A stretch of DNA of 64,000 nucleotides from contig CANEUH010000001.1 of NCBI GenBank assembly GCA_947441615.1, positions 186,001 through 250,000 on the forward strand, in the 5' to 3' direction. Below are positions 1 to 8,221 of the stretch, piece by piece. The stretch's first letter is position 1, and each line of letters starts with the position of its first letter. Under the pieces are notes generated by a model that saw only the letters and a program-made list of their open reading frames with translations, was not told the origin of the DNA and made no database searches. Source of the DNA: Bacteriovoracaceae bacterium. Lineage in GTDB: Bacteria > Bdellovibrionota > Bacteriovoracia > Bacteriovoracales > Bacteriovoracaceae. Both the position numbers and the translations under genes were made by a program.

Positions 1-5
1 TCACG

Positions 6-773
6 ATGTTGGCCCTCCTTAGTATTTCAGCAACAGTCGTACTGACATCATCCATGTTGATATTTGTGTAAAGCTAGCAGTAGCAGTACCTAAGACAAGT
101 GCCGATCATAAAGCAAATTCAATCGTAAGAAGTCATCCATTAGTGAATACCCGAAAAGGCTCAAGCGGATAGGTCCTATCTTGCAGGCTTAAAAAAGATA
201 ACTAGGAGAAATATTGTATATGTGACGAAAGAACTGCTTTTGAAGTGAATTCTGACTGCTACTGCAAACATTATCTTATGGATAAAAAATGCAGCAATCC
301 TTGTAATGAGGAAGAAAGTAATTGCAGTGGTACCAACGACTTTAGCAGTCCTATTGACTTTGTTCTTACACGAGATGGAGTTTGTTTCGATCCAAAAACT
401 ACTGATTAAGGAAATACTCCAATTGGAGAAGAAGGGGATAATTCATCCGGTGATAATTCTGGTACTAGACCTATCGAACCTAACTTGATTGATAGCCAAA
501 ATGATGGAATGATTTGACACTTTTGAACATAAAATAATACCAGCGATTTCAAAGTCGTTGGTATCAAACTTCACGAACAAGTCTCATATAGACCTGGTAA
601 CCACGAAGATTGCCTTTATATCAGTTTCTGCTGCCAAAAGAGACTAATCGCTAATTAGCTTAACTTCGATTTCTAAAGACTCCAGGGATTTTGATCTCAG
701 TGATTTGACAAAGGAAGCATATTTTTCGGAAACAAGAAGTTTTAATCTTCAGGTACAAGAAAATAACCTTTAA
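6..773 (+). pseudogene. Decayed gene for a Cys-rich exported protein
   Basis: No intact gene fits this stretch. In the frame of position 23, however, translation gives protein-like text interrupted by stops at 170, 203, 407, 515, 524, 530 and 656. The part at 206-406 is Cys-rich (CICDER, DCYCKHY, KKCSNPC, ESNC, DGVCFDP), and 536-655 adds DCLYISFCC. A third part at 645-773 reads on in another frame (SKDSRDFDLSDLTKEAYF) and ends at TAA 771. At 6-71 a hydrophobic stretch (MLALLSISATVV) in that same second frame could be a signal-peptide remnant. I infer a secreted Cys-rich protein inactivated by several stops and at least one frameshift. The 5' end may lie outside the window. A chance open frame is the alternative, but the Cys spacing argues against it. 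Confidence 0.5.
537..564. repeat. Hairpin-forming inverted repeat
   Basis: ATACCAGCGA and TCGTTGGTAT form a 10-bp stem with one G-T pair around an 8-nt loop. The right arm also matches, inverted and perfectly over 13 nt (551-563), the segment 331-343 (TACCAACGACTTT). There is no T-run, so this is not a typical terminator. It lies inside the decayed gene and may be incidental. Confidence 0.4.
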
Positions 774-801
774 ATAAACAAAATATTGGAATTAAGTAAT
801 T

Positions 802-1251
802 CTATGATCCGTTAGTGGGAGAACTTACTCTTTCCACGAAACTATTATAGGCTTCGTTCAACTCTGGAAAGTAATCATTCCTCCTGAAATAAATCTTTTT
901 CAGTGCTCCAAGTTCTGCTTCATTTAAAGTCATTGTAAGTTTATAAATAGGACCAGATATCCTATGTGATAGATATATTCCGCCTAGAAGAATCGCTATA
1001 AATGCAACAAATGAAGCGGTCAAAAAGATTTTAAACATGAGAACTTTTTGCTCTTCTAAATAATCAAAAAATATATGACCCTCAGTAATTCCAGATGACT
1101 TTGCGATGGTGGCCAATTCATTGAAAAAGCTCCAGTTAGCTACAGCAAAAATGAATAGCACTAAAACAAGAAGAAAACAGAACCAGGAAATTATCGAGAA
1201 TTGAAACTTTGGGTTCATTAAATAATGTTTTCTACCAATCCTTTTTCCCAT
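802..1251 (-). CDS. Small two-TM membrane protein with HAMP-like segment
   Basis: The 149-aa protein has a first transmembrane helix at about residues 18-40, a short periplasmic loop of about 35 residues, and a second helix at about 75-95. It is followed by SHRISGPIYKL, which resembles the first helix and conserved Pro of a HAMP linker. The protein ends soon after, with no kinase, methyl-accepting or GGDEF output domain, so it resembles a free-standing sensor input module. The start has AAGGTG about 7 nt upstream. The output partner is unknown and no neighbour suggests one. Confidence 0.6.
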   Translation of the reverse strand: MGKRIGRKHYLMNPKFQFSIISWFCFLLVLVLFIFAVANWSFFNELATIAKSSGITEGHIFFDYLEEQKVLMFKIFLTASFVAFIAILLGGIYLSHRISGPIYKLTMTLNEAELGALKKIYFRRNDYFPELNEAYNSFVERVSSPTNGS

Positions 1252-1410
1252 TGAAACACCTTCTCAATCGAATTTAATATTTTTTAACTCATCGACAAGT
1301 TGTAAATATTTATTTAGTTATTTTTTACTAATCGACATTACAACGAGTGGCAGACAAATCCGCTCTTCTGTGAAAATGAAACCAAAGGATGAGATCGATA
1401 AACGGGCACC

Positions 1411-1448
1411 AAAAAAAAGCCTCTGTTTAACCCACAGAGGCTTTTTTT
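1411..1448. terminator. Bidirectional Rho-independent terminator
   Basis: A 7-bp stem, GCCTCTG/CAGAGGC (1419-1425 and 1435-1441), is flanked by eight A on the left and seven T on the right. It can therefore terminate transcripts from either strand. It lies just downstream of the leftward hsp20 gene and probably ends that transcript. Confidence 0.85.
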
Positions 1449-1470
1449 ATTTATCTGTTTTTATTTTCTT

Positions 1471-1950
1471 CTAATGCTTAATTTCAATTTTTTTCGCAGT
1501 CTGCTTAGTTTCGGGAAGTTTATTGAGTGTGACCTCAAGGACACCATTCTTATAGGTTGCACTCACTTTATCTTCGTCTACCTCAGCATGAAGTGGGATA
1601 GAGCGGTAGAAGCAACCATAGCTAAACTCAGATCGATAATAACCTGTATCCTCTTTTTTTCTTTCGCTTGTTTTTTCGCCTTCAATAACGAGATTTTTTT
1701 CTTTTAATGTGACACTAATGTCTTTCTCATTCATACCCGCAATCTCAGCTGAGACTAAAATATTTTTATCTGTTTCTCTGATTTCTACTCGGGGAGAAAA
1801 TCCTTCAACCCCTCTCATTAAATCCGGCGAGTACAATTCTCTTCGAAAACGGTCAAACATCTCCTCCATCTCTGCAAGTGGCGCAAAGGCTCTTTCTGCC
1901 CATCTCGAGCTTGAGGACGTTGGTAAAAATTCTCTATTCCAAAATGCCAT
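1471..1950 (-). CDS. Small heat-shock protein, Hsp20/alpha-crystallin family
   Basis: The 159-aa chaperone has the usual three-part layout: an N-terminal arm (about 1-48), an alpha-crystallin beta-sandwich (about 50-145) and a short tail. The family motif near the end of the domain is KNGVLEVTLNKLP, and the tail holds the I-x-I motif (IEI) used for oligomer assembly. Proteins of this family bind unfolding clients in the cytoplasm without using ATP. The start follows a consensus AGGAGG about 5 nt upstream, so translation should be strong. The gene stands alone between a terminator and an unrelated leftward gene. I saw no clear heat-shock sigma box. Confidence 0.95.
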   Translation of the reverse strand: MAFWNREFLPTSSSSRWAERAFAPLAEMEEMFDRFRRELYSPDLMRGVEGFSPRVEIRETDKNILVSAEIAGMNEKDISVTLKEKNLVIEGEKTSERKKEDTGYYRSEFSYGCFYRSIPLHAEVDEDKVSATYKNGVLEVTLNKLPETKQTAKKIEIKH

Positions 1951-2084
1951 AAAAACCTCCTCGTACTTACAATCTTGTTAGTAGGTCGTAGGAAGATGTA
2001 ATCAGACAAAGCGATCTCTGTTAAATTTATTTTTTCTAAATTAGCGAGAAGTAATGACTTTTGTCGGATAAGACGAGATCAATT

Positions 2085-2477
2085 TTAAAAACATTTTAAG
2101 AGAAGATAAATATTAGAAAAGAGACCAACAAAAAAGAGCGCTGCGCGAGCAGTGACATTACCGATAGCATATGAAATGTAGTGACCCATTCTAGAGATGA
2201 GATAAATCATAGAAGCTAACTCTGTGCCTCTGTCGAATTGATTAGTTTGTCCGAGTATTAGAATGGCAACGATAAACCCTGGTAAATTATCTTTTAAATT
2301 GTTATGGGCCCTTTCGCACCTTGCGGCCCAACCAGTAAGTTCTTTTCCTGGTATAGGATCTCTGTTAGAGTTTGCCCATCTTCCGCCAAAGGTTTTAACT
2401 TTTCCTATACTTCCTGGAAGCCATGCAAATAAAAAAAGAAAAGTCATTACTAGTAAGGAGATATACTCAATACGCAT
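2085..2477 (-). CDS. MAPEG-family membrane protein
   Basis: This 130-aa integral membrane protein has about four hydrophobic helices. It carries the MAPEG hallmark between helices 1 and 2, an Arg/Glu/Asn cluster reading RCERAHNNLKDNLPGF (about 53-68). MAPEG proteins include glutathione-dependent membrane enzymes; bacterial members of this short type are mostly uncharacterised, so a reaction cannot be assigned. It starts 6 nt after the upstream beta-barrel gene, with GAGG as ribosome site, and the two are probably cotranscribed. Confidence 0.8.
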   Translation of the reverse strand: MRIEYISLLVMTFLFLFAWLPGSIGKVKTFGGRWANSNRDPIPGKELTGWAARCERAHNNLKDNLPGFIVAILILGQTNQFDRGTELASMIYLISRMGHYISYAIGNVTARAALFFVGLFSNIYLLLKCF

Positions 2478-2483
2478 GGATTC

Positions 2484-3047
2484 TTACCTCGTGAGAATTG
2501 TAAACTCTAACATGGGCATCATATTGGTAACTGTATCTGAAACTGTGTCTTCAGTTGTTCCTAATTTTTCATTCGTAATACTTAAAGAATGATAGTTCAG
2601 TGATGCGCCCAAGCCTACAACGCGATTAATTTTAAAGCGATATCCAAAACCAAAACCAATAGAGGATCCAGTTATATCTTTTGAAGTACTGGCCTTATCT
2701 CTTTCACCTGTAGCATAGGGATTCCACTCAGCAGTGAAATAGAGATTATGGTTATCATTTACGAACCATTGTAGCCTTGGGCCCATTTCAAGCATGCTAT
2801 AGGTGTCGGCGTCGCTAGTTCCCTGACTGAGACTTGAAGACCATGAATTTATGTTCCATCCAAAGAAGAGAGTTCTCTCACCATTAATACTGGCACCAAT
2901 AAAACCCTTGTGAAAAATTCGGCTTTCTTCAAATTCTCCAGCTGAGGAACCGTCTGCTTGAGACGAATAATTTAGCCCATACTGCATAATGAAGTTGGCA
3001 TTAGCATTAAGAGGCAAATAGAGGAGAAACAAAATAAGGTATCGCAT
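2484..3047 (-). CDS. Probable outer-membrane beta-barrel protein
   Basis: The 187-aa protein begins with a clear signal peptide (MRYLILFLLYLPLNANA). The mature part is made of alternating, aromatic-flanked amphipathic strands such as LGLGASLNYHS-like segments and ends in FTILTR, consistent with an 8- to 10-stranded barrel. The start at 3047 is preferred over a codon six residues upstream because TGGA precedes it at suitable spacing. The substrate or role is unknown; members of such families are often annotated only as outer membrane protein beta-barrel domain. It is probably in an operon with the MAPEG gene downstream. Confidence 0.65.
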   Translation of the reverse strand: MRYLILFLLYLPLNANANFIMQYGLNYSSQADGSSAGEFEESRIFHKGFIGASINGERTLFFGWNINSWSSSLSQGTSDADTYSMLEMGPRLQWFVNDNHNLYFTAEWNPYATGERDKASTSKDITGSSIGFGFGYRFKINRVVGLGASLNYHSLSITNEKLGTTEDTVSDTVTNMMPMLEFTILTR

Positions 3048-3171
3048 GTTTTTATTCCAGGTCATTTTTTAAATTTTCACACAAATTTACCCGAGGGCAA
3101 AGGGAGAAATAACTGATTTCTAGTGTCGGGATAAGTGCATTTTTTCAAGGATCTCATCAATAAAGGCTCTT

Positions 3172-4875
3172 TCATTTGAGAGAATTTAAGTAATCTTTAA
3201 TGATTGACCCCGATGCAAGTGTTAAGACTTTCTTAGAACGATCTGAGGCCATTTTAAAAGTCATCTCTTGAATGATCTTTTTGGTTTTTGGAATACTACC
3301 GGGTGCCATACTAAAGTGAGTAAGTCCCATTCCTAAAAGAATTTCAGTAAGGGATTTATTCGCTGCCATCTCTCCACACATCGCAACTTCAATCTGGTTT
3401 GATTCCCCCGCTTTTATGACTTGTTCAATTAATCTCAGAACTCCCGGATGAAAGGGATCATAAAGAGAGTGAATGTTTTCATTCATTCTATCAACTGCGC
3501 AAACGTATTGAATAAGATCATTTGTTCCGATACTAAAAAAGTCGACATGCTTAGCGAATAGGTCTGCCATAATCGCAGCCGAAGGAATTTCAATCATGAT
3601 GCCTAGTCTTAATTCTTTTGAATATGAAACACCTTCAATTAAGAGTTCTGCTTGGCATTCCTTTAAGATATTTTTTGCTTCCTCAATTTCCTCTAGGGAG
3701 GAGATCATAGGTAACATAATACTTAAGTTACCAAAGGAAGAAGCCCTTAATAAGGCCCTTAGTTGAGTTTTGAAAAGTGGTTTATCTCTTAAGCAGTATC
3801 TTATTGCTCTGAAACCTAAAAATGGATTTTCTTCTTTTGGAATATTGAGATACGAAAGGTGCTTATCGCCTCCCACATCTAGAGTTCTAATCACCACTGG
3901 TTTCTGTTTCATTTTTTCAAGAACAGTCTTGTAAATGTGAAATTGCTCTTCTTCCGATGGGGCCTTGTTTCGGTCCATGAAAATGAATTCAGTTCTAAAT
4001 AGCCCAATCCCGTCAGCTCCATTCTTTAAGACAGAGTCAAGATCAAGTGCTGAAGCGATATTGGCCTCAAGATGTATTCTTCTACCATCTTGAGTCACGG
4101 CTTTTTGGTCACGGAAAGTTAGTAATTCATTTTTTATTTTTAGTATTTCTTTTCTTCTGTTTTCAAAGATACGAATTGTATCCTGGTCCGGATTAACATA
4201 CACCTCGCCACTTTCTCCATCTATAATAAGAATATTTCCAGAGGTGATAAGGGTTGTTGCCTCTTTGAGCCCCACAACGGCCGGCAGTTCTAAAGTCCGG
4301 GCCATGATCGCCGTATGTGAGGTCTTTCCACCAATCTCAGTAATGATGCCAATTGTTTTATTAAGATCAATACTTGCCATCTGGGAGGGGGTAATATCCT
4401 TAGAAACTAAAATAACTTCTTCATTTAGATGACTAAGATCAGGTGTTTCAATCCCCAAAATGTGCTTTAAGACTCTAGATGAAATATCTTTGATATCAAG
4501 TGCCCTTTCTCTCATGTACTCATTATCCATCGCCTCAAACATTTCAATAAATCGTTTGGAGACAACATCAACAGCGAATGAGGAAAAACAAGATTTTGAC
4601 TGAATCTCAGAGACAACATTGTCTCGAAACTCTGGGTCTTGAAGCATTAAAAGATGCGCTTCAAAAATTTGTGCTTTCTCAGCTCCCATGTCTTTGAGGG
4701 TTTTATCAAATAGGTGGGAGAGTTCCGACTCTGACGATCTAAGGCCCTTATAGAACCTTTCAACTTCAGATGCTTGATCATGACATTGACCAGATTCAAT
4801 TTGAAGTTCCATACTTTTAAGAACTAACGCTCGAGCGATCCCAATTCCAAATGATGCACTTTTACCTATAAGCAT
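3172..4875 (-). CDS. ptsI: PTS enzyme I (phosphoenolpyruvate-protein phosphotransferase)
   Basis: This 567-aa cytoplasmic enzyme takes phosphate from PEP onto a histidine and passes it to HPr. The phospho-His domain shows GGKTSHTAIMAR with the active His near 187. The C-terminal PEP-binding barrel shows GIGLFRTEFIFM, the IGTNDLIQY motif and the catalytic Cys in AMCGEMA. Length matches typical enzyme I (about 570-575). It follows ptsH by 2 nt, with no good ribosome site, so its translation is probably coupled to ptsH. It is the last gene of ptsG-ptsH-ptsI. Confidence 0.97.
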   Translation of the reverse strand: MLIGKSASFGIGIARALVLKSMELQIESGQCHDQASEVERFYKGLRSSESELSHLFDKTLKDMGAEKAQIFEAHLLMLQDPEFRDNVVSEIQSKSCFSSFAVDVVSKRFIEMFEAMDNEYMRERALDIKDISSRVLKHILGIETPDLSHLNEEVILVSKDITPSQMASIDLNKTIGIITEIGGKTSHTAIMARTLELPAVVGLKEATTLITSGNILIIDGESGEVYVNPDQDTIRIFENRRKEILKIKNELLTFRDQKAVTQDGRRIHLEANIASALDLDSVLKNGADGIGLFRTEFIFMDRNKAPSEEEQFHIYKTVLEKMKQKPVVIRTLDVGGDKHLSYLNIPKEENPFLGFRAIRYCLRDKPLFKTQLRALLRASSFGNLSIMLPMISSLEEIEEAKNILKECQAELLIEGVSYSKELRLGIMIEIPSAAIMADLFAKHVDFFSIGTNDLIQYVCAVDRMNENIHSLYDPFHPGVLRLIEQVIKAGESNQIEVAMCGEMAANKSLTEILLGMGLTHFSMAPGSIPKTKKIIQEMTFKMASDRSKKVLTLASGSIIKDYLNSLK

Positions 4876-4877
4876 AA

Positions 4878-5138
4878 TTAAATTTGGAATTTATTTTCGA
4901 TGAGTAGGCCCAGCTTCTTTAAGGCTTCAAGTTCGTCTTCACCATTTGTAATCACTGTTATTTCTGAATCCTTAGTAAGTCCAAGACTCATCAGACCCAT
5001 AATGGATTTTCCATTTTTAGTAAGTCCATTGGCCTTAATTTCAACTGTAGATTTAAATTCGTTGGCAACCTTTACAAATGCTCCCGCTGGTCTCGCGTGC
5101 ATACCTTCTTCATTCAAAATTTTAAAAGTTTGTTCCAT
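4878..5138 (-). CDS. ptsH: HPr phosphocarrier protein
   Basis: This 86-aa carrier relays phosphate from enzyme I to the sugar permease. The active-site His is near residue 14 in MHARPAGAFV. The second region, NGKSIMGLMSLG, places Ser45 where HPr kinase acts in bacteria that use it; no hprK lies in the window, so that control cannot be inferred. The gene sits 3 nt after ptsG and 2 nt before ptsI, with AGGA at 9-12 nt before its ATG, in a tight three-gene operon. Confidence 0.97.
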   Translation of the reverse strand: MEQTFKILNEEGMHARPAGAFVKVANEFKSTVEIKANGLTKNGKSIMGLMSLGLTKDSEITVITNGEDELEALKKLGLLIENKFQI

Positions 5139-5141
5139 AAA

Positions 5142-7052
5142 TTAATTCCTAATTTGAATAATGGCGGTTTCTTGTGAAGTGACACCATTTGTTTTAAGTA
5201 ATATAACTTCTTTTAGGTCTGCCGAATTTGTCACAACCACCGGGGTAAGGTGAGACTTCGCTTTAGACTTAACAAGATTAAGATCAAACTCGATGAGTTT
5301 GTCTCCTCTTTTTACGACATCACCATTCTTTACAAGTCCCTTAAAGCCCTCTCCATTCATTTTCACTGTATCAATCCCAATATGAATTAGGATTTCCGCT
5401 CCATTATCGGCAGCAATGGCAACCGCATGATTTGTTTTAAAGATCGTTCCAATCACTCCATTACATGGTGAGTACACAACGCCATCAGTAGGATCAATGG
5501 CCAAACCTTCTCCCATCATCTTTTGTGAAAACATTTCGTCTGGAACTTCGGCCAATGATTTAATTTCTCCTTTCATAGGAGCTAAAAGAATTGTGTCATC
5601 AATCTTTGGAGCGCTTTTAATAATCTGCTTGATTTGTTCTTTAAGCATATCTGATTGGGTCCCAAATATGACTTGAATGTTTCCCCCACCGGCGTTGACA
5701 CTGCCGGTAGCTCCGAGTGCTTTTAATTTGTTGAAATTAACTATCCCTGAGTCATTAACTGAAAGTCTAAGTCGTGTGATGCAAGCATCAATGTGCTTTA
5801 TGTTCTGATGGCCCCCCAGAGCAGTAAGTATGGCTTCGGCTTTTTCATGTGTTCCTTGGATCTCAGGCGCAACCACCTCATCTGAGTTTTCATCCTCTCT
5901 ACCCGGAGTTTTTAAATCAAGCCAACCGATTGTGAAATAAAATGACGAAAAGTATGCAATTGCTGTGAGAGGTCCAACGAGGAAGAACAAAATGGACATG
6001 TTCTTTTGATTAAATGCTCCAAGAAATAAATCAATTAAAGACGAAGAAAAAGTATAGCCAAGATGAATATCTAGGGCAGAAGAAGCAAATGCAGAGATAA
6101 ATGTCAGTATTATGTGATAAAGAAATAAGATAGGTGCTACAAAAATAAATGAGAATTCAATTGGCTCAGAAATTCCGGTAATGATGGCCGTAAGGGCAGC
6201 TGCCAGCATAACTCCACCAATGGCTTTCTTCTTAATTGTTTTTGCTCTCAAATAAATAGCAAGAGAAGCAGCTGGTAGTCCAAAAATCATCATGGCATAT
6301 TCACTGGCCATAAATTTTCCGGCAGTAGGGTCTCCAGCGTAATATCTTGCGGCTTCTCCTTTAAAAATTTCACCAGAAGCATTGATATACTCGCCGAATT
6401 CATACAGGAATGGTGGATAAAAGACATGGTGAAGACCAACAGGTATGAGCATTCTTTTGATGGAAGCATAAAATGAAGGTCCTAATTCTGATCCCATAAT
6501 CCAATGACTAAACTGATTTATGCCCATTTGGATACTTGGCCAGATCATACTGAGTAAAAGTCCAAGAACTAATGAAGCCGCAGCTGTTAGTATTGGGACT
6601 AATCTTTTGCCAGCAAAAAAACCTAAGAATTGTGGAAGCTTCGTTTCATGAAATCGTTTATAAATGTAGGCACTCAATAGACCAATCATAATTCCACCGA
6701 AGACACCGGTATTGATCGATAGCTCTAGTCCTTGAAGAGTTGAAATTGTTTTAAGGACATTGATGAGGGTAAAATAACCTGCTACAGCAGCGAGACCAGA
6801 TACCGCAGCACCACTACTAAAGCCAATCGCAACTCCGACTGCAAAGAGAGTAGGAAGTTGTTCAAAAATGGCAATACCACCACTGAAGGCAACATCTCCA
6901 ATCCCTTTCAGAATCGGATAATTTTTCTGTTCTTGAAGAAGTCTTCCAATCGCCACCAATAGGCCAGCGGCCGGTAAAACAGAGACGGGGATCATGAGGG
7001 ATTGACCGAGCTTTTGAAGGAGCGAGAAGAGATTCCCAAAGACTTTGTTCAT
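5142..7052 (-). CDS. ptsG: PTS glucose-family permease, IICBA
   Basis: A 636-aa inner-membrane sugar transporter with all three domains fused. IIC spans about 1-380 with roughly ten helices, including LGFFAGKRLVP and ITGISEPIEFSFIF. IIB has the phospho-Cys near 424 in DACITRLRL. IIA has the phospho-His near 557 in ILIHIGIDTVKM. Details such as MIPVSVLP near the N-terminus, YYAGDPTAGKF and LDLKTPGRED resemble glucose PtsG more than the N-acetylglucosamine carrier NagE, but substrate cannot be fixed by eye. It carries its own IIA, so the operon is a self-sufficient uptake system. AGGGTC precedes the ATG. Confidence 0.88.
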   Translation of the reverse strand: MNKVFGNLFSLLQKLGQSLMIPVSVLPAAGLLVAIGRLLQEQKNYPILKGIGDVAFSGGIAIFEQLPTLFAVGVAIGFSSGAAVSGLAAVAGYFTLINVLKTISTLQGLELSINTGVFGGIMIGLLSAYIYKRFHETKLPQFLGFFAGKRLVPILTAAASLVLGLLLSMIWPSIQMGINQFSHWIMGSELGPSFYASIKRMLIPVGLHHVFYPPFLYEFGEYINASGEIFKGEAARYYAGDPTAGKFMASEYAMMIFGLPAASLAIYLRAKTIKKKAIGGVMLAAALTAIITGISEPIEFSFIFVAPILFLYHIILTFISAFASSALDIHLGYTFSSSLIDLFLGAFNQKNMSILFFLVGPLTAIAYFSSFYFTIGWLDLKTPGREDENSDEVVAPEIQGTHEKAEAILTALGGHQNIKHIDACITRLRLSVNDSGIVNFNKLKALGATGSVNAGGGNIQVIFGTQSDMLKEQIKQIIKSAPKIDDTILLAPMKGEIKSLAEVPDEMFSQKMMGEGLAIDPTDGVVYSPCNGVIGTIFKTNHAVAIAADNGAEILIHIGIDTVKMNGEGFKGLVKNGDVVKRGDKLIEFDLNLVKSKAKSHLTPVVVTNSADLKEVILLKTNGVTSQETAIIQIRN

Positions 7053-7147
7053 AAGACCCTAAATTGAAAAATTAATGATTAATGGAACGGATATTACTTC
7101 GTTCTAATTGAATTCAGAATAATAAAATTGAGATTGCTCTGCATTAT

Positions 7148-7879
7148 TTACTGAAGTTCTGGATGAACACCCTCGCAACCCTCAACTGAAATAATTTCCT
7201 CAGACTGTATAGAAACGGACATTGGTAATCTTTTGAAGTTTGATAGAACTATTTTCTTTTTTGAATCGTAAGCGGCTATTTCAATGTAGTAGTCACCAAC
7301 CAAAGAGTGTCCACCATTGAAATCTTTGGGTCTAAGTCCCACCATTTGCGCTTTATCGTTATAATTCATCCCCCCAGTCAATTGAATGGAGAAGTCATCA
7401 TTTGATCCTGAGATTTTCATAGAGCTAACTTTCTTGTTGTGAGCAAATGCTGGACACTTAAATTGTCTAAATCTTTCTGACATAAATGCAGCTGCATACA
7501 TCAATCTCAATGTTACACTTGAAGTTGAACCTATACTTGCACCTCTTCCAGCATATGACGGCTTAAATGGAACATACATGGATCCAATGTCTTGATCCTT
7601 TGAACTTTGTCGAGCGATAAGTCTTATCAGCCAAGAATCAATACCCTTTTGATCAGATAAAAAATGAAGATCATCAGTTTTCAACTTTGGGAGATCAACA
7701 ATAAAGGTAATACTTTGAGTGAGCTCATCTTTCTTTGGGCCAACTTTCCATTCAATTTCATTAAGGTGGGAGATTTCCATTGAAACAGGTTCTAAACTAA
7801 TGCCTACAGCATTTTTTTCGAAAGATGCATATTTAGTGCAAGAGAAGACAAGCAAAAGGCTCAGGAATAATGCTCTCAT
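7148..7879 (-). CDS. Lipoprotein of unknown function
   Basis: A 243-aa exported protein with a lipoprotein signal ending in LLLVFSC (acylated Cys at 14). The mature part has beta-rich text and two Cys-containing segments (QFKCPAF and VEGCEGVHP) that could form a disulphide. I recognise no catalytic motif. AAGGGAT precedes the start. It is divergent from a second small lipoprotein gene with only 54 nt between them, so they may share a regulatory region. Confidence 0.7.
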   Translation of the reverse strand: MRALFLSLLLVFSCTKYASFEKNAVGISLEPVSMEISHLNEIEWKVGPKKDELTQSITFIVDLPKLKTDDLHFLSDQKGIDSWLIRLIARQSSKDQDIGSMYVPFKPSYAGRGASIGSTSSVTLRLMYAAAFMSERFRQFKCPAFAHNKKVSSMKISGSNDDFSIQLTGGMNYNDKAQMVGLRPKDFNGGHSLVGDYYIEIAAYDSKKKIVLSNFKRLPMSVSIQSEEIISVEGCEGVHPELQ

Positions 7880-7906
7880 ATTGAAATCCCTTCTTTATGC
7901 TATGAT

Positions 7907-7912
7907 TATAAT
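7907..7912 (+). promoter_or_regulatory. Possible -10 box for the small lipoprotein gene
   Basis: A perfect TATAAT lies 21 nt before the downstream ATG. No convincing -35 box is spaced correctly upstream, so the call rests on the -10 alone; the leader would be only about 15 nt long. Confidence 0.3.
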
Positions 7913-7933
7913 TCATTTTTGTAGGAGTTCGTC

Positions 7934-8215
7934 ATGAAGTATTTAATTTTTGCTTTTATCGTGATTTCTTGCTCTTCTCGTCCAGTCCAGTTAACTGAAA
8001 AAGCTAAAAACCTTGAGGTTTATGCTTCAAAGCCTAATGACTGTAGAGTAGGAGGAAGAATAGTTGGCATAAATAAAGAAGGCAGTAAAGAATTGGCGTT
8101 AAACGATGCCTTAAACCAAGCTGCTGAATTGAAGGCATCCGGGATATTTGTGAATCAAGAAGTTCCTAACGGAAGTGTTATGAATGTCCATGCCACCGCC
8201 TATCAGTGCGACTAA
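7934..8215 (+). CDS. Small lipoprotein, DUF4156-like
   Basis: A 93-aa protein with a lipoprotein signal (IFAFIVISCSS, acylated Cys at 13). The mature domain begins LTEKAKNLEVYASKP, has a Cys in NDCRVGG, an Ala/Asn-rich helix (NDALNQAAELKASG) and a final Cys in AYQCD. This pattern matches my recollection of the DUF4156 family, whose molecular role is unknown. The two mature Cys could pair. TAGGAG lies 7 nt before the ATG. It is convergent with the cobalamin-binding regulator, only 6 nt away. Confidence 0.7.
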   Translation: MKYLIFAFIVISCSSRPVQLTEKAKNLEVYASKPNDCRVGGRIVGINKEGSKELALNDALNQAAELKASGIFVNQEVPNGSVMNVHATAYQCD

Positions 8216-8221
8216 GCTTCT

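Noticed and set aside
306..488. 60-aa open frame with a hydrophobic start
   Set aside because: It overlaps the Cys-rich decayed frame, has no good ribosome site, and its C-terminal text is not protein-like. The other frame explains the region better.
1709..1981. Plus-strand frame opposite hsp20
   Set aside because: It is a shadow of a clear Hsp20 gene and lacks a ribosome site.
5142..7052. Calling the permease NagE (N-acetylglucosamine)
   Set aside because: The domain order fits both, but several IIC blocks and the IIC-IIB linker (LDLKTPGRED) resemble PtsG more closely.
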